Positions 1 through 5,119 of a stretch of DNA of 5,119 nt are shown here, one piece after another. The stretch comes from Acidobacteriota bacterium (GTDB taxonomy: Bacteria > Acidobacteriota > Polarisedimenticolia > J045). The position numbers and the translations under genes are program-made. The DNA lies in the NCBI GenBank assembly GCA_020350085.1, contig CP070706.1, positions 1,156,327 through 1,161,445 on the forward strand, given 5' to 3'. Below the pieces are notes generated by a model. It saw only the letters and a program-made list of their open reading frames with translations, made no database searches and was not told the origin of the DNA. Every line of letters starts with the position of its first letter. The first letter of the stretch is position 1.

Positions 1-412
1 GAGCCGCGCTCCCCGTGAGGTGATCCCTCAACGGTGCGTTTGGCGACGCAACGCTGCGGAAACGCGAGGCTTGCGAACCGGCGCTGGCGAGTGACCGAGT
101 GCGCACCATACCTCTCTTGCTTGCAGCACGTTACCGGTCAGCTCGCACCGTTGAGGGTTCACCTCAGGCAGGGAATGGTGCTCGCTGGTGTGCGATACAT
201 CGCGCTGCTAACCTTGAGGGAGCGTAGCTCGCGGCCGGCTTGTAGCCGTCGTAGGGGTGCGCCGCGCCGGGATCACGAAGCGGACCCGGACGCGGGGCGG
301 GCCCGATGGCCAATGGTCGCGACCCCGAACGGCGGTTTCGGGGGCCGATGGGGCCCTGCGAGCAGGCCGCTCGACGAGACAACCCATCCCGCGACCGCGT
401 GTCGGCGGGGAG
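1..412. other. Gene-free leader region upstream of panB
   Basis: I find no convincing gene here. The open frames that cross it give Arg/Gly/Pro-rich translations with no recognisable domain, typical of chance open frames in GC-rich DNA. The stretch is full of dyads. The long inverted repeat at 16-166 is described separately. Others are GCGAT-AC-ATCGC (192-203), GAGC-GTA-GCTC (220-230), a 7-bp stem CCCCGAA/TTCGGGG with a 7-base loop (323-343), and CCTGC-GA-GCAGG (355-366). No clear -35/-10 pair stands out. The region should contain the promoter and leader of the pan cluster unless transcription starts further upstream, outside the window. Confidence 0.6.
16..166. repeat. Long near-perfect inverted repeat, each arm also a short dyad
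   Basis: Arm 16-38 and arm 144-166 are reverse complements at 22 of 23 positions; the only mismatch is T24 against T158. The arms enclose 105 bases. Each arm also contains its own palindrome of the form TGAGG-N5-CCTCA (16-30 and 152-166), so each arm can fold locally or pair with the other. The interior can extend a rod-like fold: AACG 50-53 pairs with CGTT 129-132, and CTGC 54-57 with GCAG 123-126, leaving a 2-base bulge. A partial third copy of the core, CCTTGAGGG, lies at 212-220. Possible identities are a structured RNA or leader, paired operator sites for a dimeric regulator, or a small non-autonomous element with terminal inverted repeats. I see no obvious target duplication and could not match it to 6S, SRP or RNase P RNA. 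Confidence 0.75.
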
Positions 413-1357
413 ATGGGGGGAAAGAGCTTGAGCAGCAGATCGAATCGCCGTCTCAGTGGCGGACCGAGCAAAAGTTCGTCGAAGTCGGCTCCGCAGCCGA
501 CACCGTCCCGCAAGATCACCGTTCCTGAAGTCGGCTCCCGAAAAGCCGCCGGCAAGCTGGTGATGGTCACGGCTTACGATGTCGCCTCGGCGCACATCGT
601 CGATGAAGCCGGCGTCGATCTGATCCTCGTCGGAGACTCGCTCGGGATGGTCGTGCTGGGCCAGGAAGACACGCTGCGCGTCGAGCTGGACGACATGGTG
701 CGGCACACAGCCGCCGTCGCTCGCGCGAGGCCGCGCGCGCTGCTCGTTGCCGACATGCCGTACCTGACGTACCACACGGGTCCGCGCGACGCCGTCGTCA
801 ACGCCGGCCGTCTCGTGCGCGAGGGAGGTGCCGAGGCGGTCAAGCTCGAAGGTGGCCACAAGAGGGTCGCGGTCGTGCAGGCGCTCGTTGACGCAGAGAT
901 TCCCGTGATGGGCCATCTCGGCCTCACCCCACAGTCGCTGCACGCGATGGGCGGCTATCGGGTTCAGGGACGGGCACTCGAGCAGATCGAGGCGCTCATG
1001 GCCGATGCCCGCGCGCTGGTGGATGCTGGCGTGTTTTCACTCGTGCTCGAGGGGATCCCAGCCGACGTCGCGACGATGATCACGCAGTCGATACCGGTGC
1101 CGACGATCGGCATCGGTGCAGGAGCCGGCTGCGATGGGCAGGTGCTCGTGTTTCACGATCTCTTGGGGCTGCACCCCGGTCCAGCACCCCGCTTCGTGCG
1201 CCGCTACGCCGACCTGAGCCAGCAGGCGGTCGAGGCGGTGAGCCGTTTCGTTGACGACGTTCGCAGCGGCGAGTTCCCCGCGGCGCGCGAGTCGTACCGA
1301 CTGCCACGCGAGGTGGGCGAAGCGCTCCGCACGCGCCACCAGCGCGGCGCCGGCTAG
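413..1357 (+). CDS. panB: 3-methyl-2-oxobutanoate hydroxymethyltransferase (ketopantoate hydroxymethyltransferase)
   Basis: This cytosolic enzyme transfers a hydroxymethyl group from 5,10-methylenetetrahydrofolate to alpha-ketoisovalerate, giving ketopantoate, the first committed step of pantothenate synthesis. Numbered from the ATG at 413 (314 aa), the family's metal and catalytic residues are all visible: D75 in VGDSLGM, D114 in VADMP, K144 and E146 in VKLEGG, and E213 in LEGIP. The spacings D75-D114 and E146-E213 match E. coli PanB (D45-D84, E114-E181). The C-terminal signature PTIGIGAGAGCDGQVLVF is at 230-247. The usual family length is about 260-290 aa; the excess is a Ser/Lys/Arg-rich N-terminal extension of about 33 residues before the conserved RKITVPEV. 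The start is uncertain. The purine run GGGGAG abuts the 413 ATG, while TTG 428 has GGGGGGAAAG upstream at a better distance. An upstream GTG at 257 would add 52 unlikely residues. It is the first gene of the pan cluster, 85 bases before panC. Confidence 0.96.
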   Translation: MGGKSLSSRSNRRLSGGPSKSSSKSAPQPTPSRKITVPEVGSRKAAGKLVMVTAYDVASAHIVDEAGVDLILVGDSLGMVVLGQEDTLRVELDDMVRHTAAVARARPRALLVADMPYLTYHTGPRDAVVNAGRLVREGGAEAVKLEGGHKRVAVVQALVDAEIPVMGHLGLTPQSLHAMGGYRVQGRALEQIEALMADARALVDAGVFSLVLEGIPADVATMITQSIPVPTIGIGAGAGCDGQVLVFHDLLGLHPGPAPRFVRRYADLSQQAVEAVSRFVDDVRSGEFPAARESYRLPREVGEALRTRHQRGAG

Positions 1358-1431
1358 CCGTCTGTGAGGGGCAGAGCGAGGCTTGCACAGTGCGTCTCCA
1401 CGCCGAGCCGCGGCTGATCTCGGGCCGATCT

Positions 1432-1436
1432 GGGAG
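1432..1436 (+). promoter_or_regulatory. Ribosome binding site deciding the panC start
   Basis: GGGAG lies 6 bases before the ATG at 1443. This selects that ATG over the upstream in-frame TTG at 1383, whose 20 extra codons show no family similarity. Confidence 0.75.
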
Positions 1437-1442
1437 CTAGCG

Positions 1443-2330
1443 ATGGAACTGATCCGCCGCGTTCACCTCATGCGCGAGATTTCTCAAGAGGCGCGGGGCA
1501 AGGGGAGAAAGATCGCTCTAGCGCCGACGATGGGTGCCCTGCACGACGGGCATCTCTCGCTCGTTCGCCGGGCCAGGGAACTGGGGGACATCGTCGTCGT
1601 CTCGATCTTCGTCAACCCGACGCAGTTCGGTCCCGAAGAGGACTATGCGCGCTACCCGCGCGATCTGGGCCGGGACGCCGATCTCTGCATTCAAGAAGGC
1701 GTCGATTACGTGTTCGCACCCGAGCCTCAGGACATGTATCCGGACGGGTTCGGCACCTACGTCGACGTACTGGAGCTTTCTGCGGTGCTCGAGGGGGCGA
1801 CGAGGCCGGGACACTTCCGCGGCGTCTGCACGGTCGTGCTGAAACTGTTCAATATCGTTCGTCCTCACTTCGCAGTGTTCGGCCAAAAAGATGCCCAGCA
1901 AGCCGTGATCCTCAAGCGCATGGCGCGAGACCTCAACCTGGATGTCGAGCTGATTGTCGGCGTGACGGTGCGCAATGAGGACGGGCTGGCGCTCTCGTCG
2001 CGAAACGCCTTCCTGAGCCCCGAGGAGCGGCGCGCAGCGACCAAGCTGTTCCGCGCGCTCGAGGAAGGGCGCCGGCTGATCGAAAGCGCCGGTGAGACAC
2101 GAGGACCCGTCGTCGAAGCGACCGTGCGAAAGGCGCTCGCGGGATCCAAATCGCTCAGGGTCGACTATGTCGCCGTCGTGGATAGCGACAAGCTGGCGCC
2201 GGTCGAACAGATCTCGGGATCGACGTTGATCGCGCTGGCGGCGTGGGTCGGAGAGACCCGTTTGATTGACAACGTTACGGCCACGCCGGCGGCGGCTGCC
2301 GTCGGTCGGTCCGGACCGGACCTGTCGTGA
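1443..2330 (+). CDS. panC: Pantothenate synthetase (pantoate--beta-alanine ligase)
   Basis: PanC condenses pantoate with beta-alanine using ATP, through a pantoyl-adenylate, to give pantothenate, AMP and pyrophosphate. It is cytosolic and belongs to the class I aminoacyl-tRNA-synthetase-like nucleotidyltransferases. In the 295-residue product (family about 280-290) the motifs run in order: PTMGALHDGH at 28-37 with the HxGH nucleotide-binding pair H34 and H37; FVNPTQFGPEEDYARYPR at 56-73; RPGHFRGV at 121-128; FGQKDAQQ at 146-153 with K149; and ALSSRN at 183-188, the KMSKS-like loop with S185 and R187. Spacing of these residues agrees with the characterised Mycobacterium tuberculosis enzyme. 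The start has a well placed GGGAG. The last 15 or so residues are Ala-rich and look dispensable. It sits between panB and panD (26 bases to panD), consistent with co-transcription. I see no damage. Confidence 0.98.
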   Translation: MELIRRVHLMREISQEARGKGRKIALAPTMGALHDGHLSLVRRARELGDIVVVSIFVNPTQFGPEEDYARYPRDLGRDADLCIQEGVDYVFAPEPQDMYPDGFGTYVDVLELSAVLEGATRPGHFRGVCTVVLKLFNIVRPHFAVFGQKDAQQAVILKRMARDLNLDVELIVGVTVRNEDGLALSSRNAFLSPEERRAATKLFRALEEGRRLIESAGETRGPVVEATVRKALAGSKSLRVDYVAVVDSDKLAPVEQISGSTLIALAAWVGETRLIDNVTATPAAAAVGRSGPDLS

Positions 2331-2345
2331 GGCGGTCCGCCTGAA

Positions 2346-2351
2346 GAGGAA
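2346..2351 (+). promoter_or_regulatory. Ribosome binding site of panD
   Basis: GAGGAA sits 5 bases before the ATG at 2357, inside the 26-base gap after the panC stop. It supports this ATG as the panD start. Confidence 0.75.
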
Positions 2352-2356
2352 ATCCG

Positions 2357-2749
2357 ATGCGTCGACGTTTATTGCTGGCCAAAATCCACCGAGCTGTCGT
2401 CACCGAAGCGAATCTCGACTACGTCGGCAGCCTGACCCTCGATCAAGCGCTCATGGATGCCGCTGGACTGCGCCCGTACGAGCAGATCGATGTCTACAAC
2501 GTGACCCGCGGTACGCGCCTGACCACGTATCTGATTCCCGGAGCCGCTGGGGAAGGGGATTGCTGCATCAACGGCGCGGCGGCTCATCTGTGTGAGCGCG
2601 GCGATCGCGTGATCATCTGCGCGTTTGCCGATTTGGACGAGCAAGAGCTCGACGCGCACCGTCCGCGCGTCGTGTTGGTCCACGACGACAACACGCTCTA
2701 TCAGGTCAAAGACGAAGAGCAGCCCCACACCCACTTCGCGGCCTCATGA
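2357..2749 (+). CDS. panD: Aspartate 1-decarboxylase, pyruvoyl-dependent, proenzyme
   Basis: PanD removes CO2 from L-aspartate to give beta-alanine, the second substrate of PanC. The 130-residue product is a zymogen: family members cleave themselves between Gly24 and Ser25, and the serine becomes the pyruvoyl cofactor. The site is intact here as Y22-V-G24-S25. Other active-site positions known from E. coli PanD are present: K9, H11, R54, T57, Y58, N72 and the NGAAAH stretch at 72-77. Position 47, Trp in E. coli, is Tyr here, a conservative change. Length matches the family (about 126-130 aa). The start at residue 1 gives the usual spacing to the cleavage site and has a good ribosome binding site. 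It is the last gene of the cluster. The acidic, His-containing tail (109-130) is variable across the family. Confidence 0.98.
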   Translation: MRRRLLLAKIHRAVVTEANLDYVGSLTLDQALMDAAGLRPYEQIDVYNVTRGTRLTTYLIPGAAGEGDCCINGAAAHLCERGDRVIICAFADLDEQELDAHRPRVVLVHDDNTLYQVKDEEQPHTHFAAS

Positions 2750-2827
2750 GATCACATGCACCCCACAAAGGCGAGACGTTTCCAAAAGGTTCCGAACAAT
2801 CTGCGGGTAATTCAAGACATGGCGAAC

Positions 2828-2858
2828 AAAAAACACCCCCGGCACGATGCCGGGGGTG
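2828..2858 (-). terminator. Strong intrinsic terminator oriented leftward (minus strand)
   Basis: CACCCCCGGCA (2834-2844) and TGCCGGGGGTG (2848-2858) form a perfect 11-bp GC-rich stem with a 3-base loop. A run of six A residues (2828-2833) lies immediately on its left. Read on the minus strand this is a stem followed directly by TTTTTTGTT, a textbook intrinsic terminator. Read on the + strand there is no T tract after the stem (GCCCGTACGG follows), so it would stop rightward pan transcripts poorly, although the stem may still protect their 3' end. No minus-strand gene that would need it is evident inside the window. Confidence 0.8.
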
Positions 2859-2920
2859 CCCGTACGGCGCGGTGTTCGCATTGCGGGGGATCATGGGTGT
2901 CGCGCCGCGCCGTTGACCCT

Positions 2921-2966
2921 CGTACCGCAGCCGGTACGGCCGGCTCGCGCCGGCGTTCTTCTTCTC
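2921..2966 (+). terminator. Tandem hairpins with pyrimidine tract, possible rightward terminator of the pan operon
   Basis: Two perfect hairpins lie back to back: CGTACCG-CAGC-CGGTACG (2921-2938) and GCCGGC-TCGC-GCCGGC (2939-2954). After one base they are followed by TTCTTCTTCTC (2956-2966). The layout is that of a weak intrinsic terminator on the + strand about 170-215 bases after panD. The T tract is interrupted by C, so efficiency is doubtful. Confidence 0.4.
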
Positions 2967-3140
2967 GGCCCGATCGCGCTCGACTTTAGCCGCCGTGATC
3001 CGGTCCGCGCGGCCGGCGCGGCACCACGCCCCGAGCCAAAAGCGCGATGAAAAGAATGGTTAGCGAAGGTCTGCCTCCCAGGGCTGTGCCTGGCCAAAGA
3101 GCGTGGTGTCCAAGTTCTCTGTCCCGCTCGGCGGGCGCTC

Positions 3141-3160
3141 GCCGTATATAGCCGTATATA
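3141..3160 (+). repeat. Perfect 10-bp tandem repeat with TATA-like core
   Basis: GCCGTATATA occurs twice head to tail, followed by AG. It is one of the few A/T islands in this GC-rich gap. TATATA or TATAAG (3155-3162) could act as a -10 element about 140 bases before the downstream gene. I see no good -35 hexamer at the expected distance, so the promoter role is a guess. The repeat itself is certain. Confidence 0.6.
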
Positions 3161-3175
3161 AGAGACCGCTGCACG

Positions 3176-3193
3176 CCCGCGCTCGCGCGCGGG
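3176..3193. other. GC hairpin after the TATA-like repeat
   Basis: CCCGCGC (3176-3182) and GCGCGGG (3187-3193) form a perfect 7-bp stem with a TCGC loop. If transcription starts near the TATA-like repeat, this would be the first stem of the leader RNA. There is no T tract on either side, so it is not a normal terminator. Confidence 0.4.
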
Positions 3194-3250
3194 AGTGGCT
3201 GTTTGTGAAGCGGCCACGACACCCCGACCCGCCCGATGTCCCCCCGGGTG

Positions 3251-3283
3251 AAGCATGGATGCTTGGCCGATGCGCGCCATCGG
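3251..3283 (+). promoter_or_regulatory. Two adjacent dyads just before the BNR/TSP3 gene's ribosome binding site
   Basis: AAGCAT-GG-ATGCTT (3251-3264) is a perfect 6-bp dyad with a 2-base centre. It is followed after two bases by CCGATG-CGCGC-CATCGG (3267-3283), a perfect 6-bp stem with a 5-base loop that ends two bases before the GAAGGA ribosome binding site. The first fits an operator better than an RNA hairpin because its loop is very short. The second could form in the leader RNA and modulate access to the ribosome binding site. No known riboswitch consensus was recognised. Confidence 0.4.
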
Positions 3284-3284
3284 T

Positions 3285-3290
3285 GAAGGA
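3285..3290 (+). promoter_or_regulatory. Ribosome binding site of the BNR/TSP3 gene
   Basis: GAAGGA lies 8 bases before the ATG at 3299. An in-frame TGA at 3284-3286 is followed by no other start codon before 3299, so the start is fixed. Confidence 0.75.
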
Positions 3291-3298
3291 ATGAGGTC

Positions 3299-5119
3299 AT
3301 GAGCCCAGCGAAACCGCTCTGCTCTTCGAAAACGCTCAGGCGAGTCGTTGCCTTCGCGTCAGCGCTGCTGATCGGCGTGCTGGCCGTGGGCCAGGTGCTT
3401 CGTGATCCGGACGTGCAGGTAGACCAACCAGGCGAGCTGAGCGAAAGAGGACTCGAGCACGAGGTCTCCGTCGATGTCGAGGGCTCAGAGGTCTACGCCT
3501 CGTTCGTCCGCAAGCGTTACCTGCTCGGACACGACGCGTTCTTCAACGTCTCGGTCAACCAGGCCGGCACTTGGCGAAGCGTCGACCAGCGCCTGAACAC
3601 CCAGTTCCGGCCCGGCACGTTCGAGGCCGACACGGAGAAGGCGTTCGTCAGCTCGAGCGGCGACGGTCACGTCTACGTCGGCATGGTCAACCGATTGGCG
3701 ATACGCAAGGACGTCTACGTCAACGCCTCTTCCGACGGCGGGCAGACGTGGTCCGGACCGGTCGATGTGACGCGCTACTTCGGTCAGAGTGCTGACGCTG
3801 CCGATCATCAGCTGGCGAGCACCACCGGGGGGCGCGCGCATCTGGTCTGGGTCGATGACAGGGGCGGATTCTTCATCTCTGGCTTGGTTTCCGTCTGGAT
3901 CAGCAGCACGCTCGACGGCGGGCAGACATGGCTTCCGAAGCAGAAGGTGAACATTGATCCCGCGACCGGCAACGAGTCGACCGAACGCTCGTCGCAACCG
4001 ACATCGTGCGCGGACGGCACCGGCCGCGTGCTCGTCGCCTGGCGTGACAAGCGCAACCCCAATCCGAATCTGAGCGCGCCGATCCCCGGCCGGATCGTGC
4101 TGCGCCGCTCCGAGGACGATGGCCAGACGTTCACGCCCATCGACGTCGAAACGAGACTCGATACGGGTGATGTCATCGAAACGGAGTCGGAGGAGCCGGA
4201 CATGGCCTGCCTCTCCGACGGGACGGTGGTCGTCGTCTGGCAGGATCAGCGCGGTGTCGACGGGGACATCTACTTCAACCGCCGCACGAACGGCGGGGTC
4301 GATTGGCTGGCGGCTTCCGAACGGCTCGATCTCGACAGCCCTGCCGGCGCGAACGCTTCGAGGCCGAAGATCGAACTGGCTCCGGATGGCCGCATCGTCG
4401 TCGCGTGGGAAGACGATCGTGACGGGGGCGTCGATCTGTACTCGTCCTACAGCGACGATGGGGGCCTGAGCTGGGCTCCCGCCCAGCGAGTCAACACCGG
4501 CACCACACCGGGCAGCATTCCGGTCGTCGGCTGGGACCTCGCCATCGACGGCCAGCTCGTGTCTGTCGCCTGGACCGATGCCCGCGACGACCCGATCGAC
4601 CTGACCCGTCGCGACGTCTATCTCGTGCGGTCCGAAGACGGCGGCGTGACGTTTGGCCCGGCCCAGCGGCTCGATCTGGGTGACGCGCCGGGGGCGTCGG
4701 ACTCCGACTTTCTCGTCGCGGACGCGGACGCGGGGGGTGTCGTCGCCGTGTGGTCCGATTTCCGCAGCGACCCCGACCATTCCGACGTTCTCAGCGGAGG
4801 GATCGGCGCGGCGTTCGACCTGGCCGACGCAGACGCAGACGGGATCCCGCTCGGCATCGACAACTGCCCCAACTACCCGAACGATGACCAAGCGAACCGT
4901 GATGGCGACGGCCGCGGAACGGCCTGCGACGCGTTTCCGGATGATCCCGAGAACGATATCGACCTCGACGGGTACTCGGCGGGTGACGATAAGTGTCCCG
5001 ACACGCGCGATAGCTTGCAGGACGACACCGACGACGACGGTATCGGCGATCTGTGCGACACGTGCTCGCTCGACCCCGATCTGGTCGGGCGTGACCTCGA
5101 CGGCGACGGACTGGGCGAC
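3299..5119 (+). CDS. Exported BNR/Asp-box repeat protein with C-terminal thrombospondin type 3 repeats (3' end outside window)
   Basis: The frame is open for 607 codons to the window edge. Residues 1-35 look like an export signal or membrane anchor: basic n-region (K5, K11, R14, R15) then a hydrophobic stretch VVAFASALLIGVLAVG (16-31). The exact cleavage site is unclear. Residues about 60-490 hold a beta-propeller-like repeat. Asp-boxes (SxDxGxTW type) are seen at 144-151, 204-211, 271-278, 329-336 (degenerate), 385-392 and 445-452, with a probable degenerate one ending at W92. A companion WxDxR motif recurs at 184-188, 248-252, 314-318, 370-374, 425-429 and 485-489. Residues 510-607 are TSP3-type calcium-binding repeats with DxDxDG loops and cysteines C523, C543, C566, C586 and C589. 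Automatic annotation may say sialidase, but I see no FRIP-type arginine motif, so catalysis is not supported. A surface or secreted binding role is inferred. The true function is unknown. Confidence 0.9.
   Translation, partial: MSPAKPLCSSKTLRRVVAFASALLIGVLAVGQVLRDPDVQVDQPGELSERGLEHEVSVDVEGSEVYASFVRKRYLLGHDAFFNVSVNQAGTWRSVDQRLNTQFRPGTFEADTEKAFVSSSGDGHVYVGMVNRLAIRKDVYVNASSDGGQTWSGPVDVTRYFGQSADAADHQLASTTGGRAHLVWVDDRGGFFISGLVSVWISSTLDGGQTWLPKQKVNIDPATGNESTERSSQPTSCADGTGRVLVAWRDKRNPNPNLSAPIPGRIVLRRSEDDGQTFTPIDVETRLDTGDVIETESEEPDMACLSDGTVVVVWQDQRGVDGDIYFNRRTNGGVDWLAASERLDLDSPAGANASRPKIELAPDGRIVVAWEDDRDGGVDLYSSYSDDGGLSWAPAQRVNTGTTPGSIPVVGWDLAIDGQLVSVAWTDARDDPIDLTRRDVYLVRSEDGGVTFGPAQRLDLGDAPGASDSDFLVADADAGGVVAVWSDFRSDPDHSDVLSGGIGAAFDLADADADGIPLGIDNCPNYPNDDQANRDGDGRGTACDAFPDDPENDIDLDGYSAGDDKCPDTRDSLQDDTDDDGIGDLCDTCSLDPDLVGRDLDGDGLGD

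Larger units (their letters stand above)
2750..3298. other. Long gene-free intergenic region with many hairpins
   Basis: About 550 bases separate panD from the next gene. The open frames crossing it on either strand are low-complexity Arg/Ala/Pro-rich sequences without a plausible ribosome binding site, and several run through the terminator stem, so I call no gene. Structures listed separately are the leftward terminator at 2828-2858, tandem hairpins at 2921-2966, the tandem repeat at 3141-3160, the hairpin at 3176-3193 and the leader hairpins at 3251-3283. Further stems are CCGCGC/GCGCGG (3005-3021), CCAGG/CCTGG (3078-3093) and CCCGC/GCGGG (3123-3135). Some of these are expected by chance at this GC content. 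Confidence 0.6.

Noticed and set aside
16..166. 6S, SRP or RNase P RNA identity for the inverted-repeat region
   Set aside because: The SRP GGAAG/GCAGC apical motif and the RNase P GAGGAAAGTCC motif are absent, and I cannot align the central bubble of 6S RNA. Only a generic structured element is supported.
257..412. GTG 257 as the panB start
   Set aside because: It would add 52 Arg/Gly/Pro-rich residues with no similarity to PanB and no good ribosome binding site, on top of an already long N-terminus.
34..528. 164-codon + frame before and overlapping the panB start
   Set aside because: It covers one arm of the inverted repeat, is composition-driven, and overlaps panB in another frame. No ribosome binding site or domain was seen.
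164..943. 259-codon minus-strand open frame across the panB 5' half
   Set aside because: It is antisense to the conserved PanB catalytic core and its translation is Arg/Ala-rich without a domain.
64..1386. 11-base direct repeat GCGAGGCTTGC at 64-74 and 1376-1386
   Set aside because: A few 11-base matches are expected by chance in 5 kb of GC-rich sequence.
1383..1442. TTG 1383 as the panC start
   Set aside because: The ATG at 1443 has a well placed GGGAG and gives the usual PanC N-terminus; the extra 20 codons do not resemble the family.
2891..3300. Minus-strand frames of 100-129 codons in the gap after panD, including one starting at 3300
   Set aside because: Arg/Ala/Pro-rich translations, no ribosome binding sites, no domain. 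One would start inside the translation start region of the BNR/TSP3 gene.
3485..4891. 468-codon open frame on the minus strand
   Set aside because: Its codons lie exactly opposite those of the BNR/TSP3 gene. It stays open because Leu TTA/CTA and Ser TCA are rare in this GC-rich gene. The + strand product has a signal sequence, Asp-boxes and TSP3 repeats; the minus product has no recognisable feature.

Overview
The window is GC-rich DNA, and every gene I can support is on the + strand. It holds a complete three-gene pantothenate (vitamin B5) cluster, panB-panC-panD. After a gene-free stretch of about 550 bases comes the start of a large, probably exported protein that runs off the right edge. 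The organism is a GC-rich Gram-negative-type bacterium. A BNR/Asp-box repeat protein followed by thrombospondin type 3 (TSP3) calcium-binding repeats is common in Myxococcota and related deltaproteobacterial or candidate-phylum genomes. The lineage is inference only, because no rRNA or other strong marker is present.

Region by region: 1-412 carries no convincing gene. It contains a striking long inverted repeat (16-38 with 144-166, 22 of 23 positions pairing). Each arm is itself a TGAGG-N5-CCTCA dyad. 413-1357 is panB, with an unusual Ser/Lys-rich N-terminal extension and an uncertain start. 1443-2330 is panC. 2357-2749 is panD, with its intact Gly-Ser self-processing site. 2750-3298 is gene-free but rich in hairpins. 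It includes a near-ideal intrinsic terminator that points left (minus strand), a tandem hairpin pair with a pyrimidine tract pointing right, and a perfect 10-bp tandem repeat forming a TATA-like island. Two small hairpins sit just before the next ribosome binding site. 3299-5119 is the first 607 codons of the BNR/TSP3 protein.

Working together: PanB makes ketopantoate from alpha-ketoisovalerate. A ketopantoate reductase not in this window (panE or ilvC type) would make pantoate. PanD makes beta-alanine from aspartate, and PanC joins pantoate and beta-alanine into pantothenate, the precursor of coenzyme A. The close spacing and shared strand suggest one operon. The BNR/TSP3 protein is separated by a long gap and is most likely an independent unit of unrelated function. 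I saw no CRISPR array, tRNA, rRNA, transposase or recognised defence system. The least explained parts are the inverted repeat before panB and the leftward terminator, which has no matching minus-strand gene.
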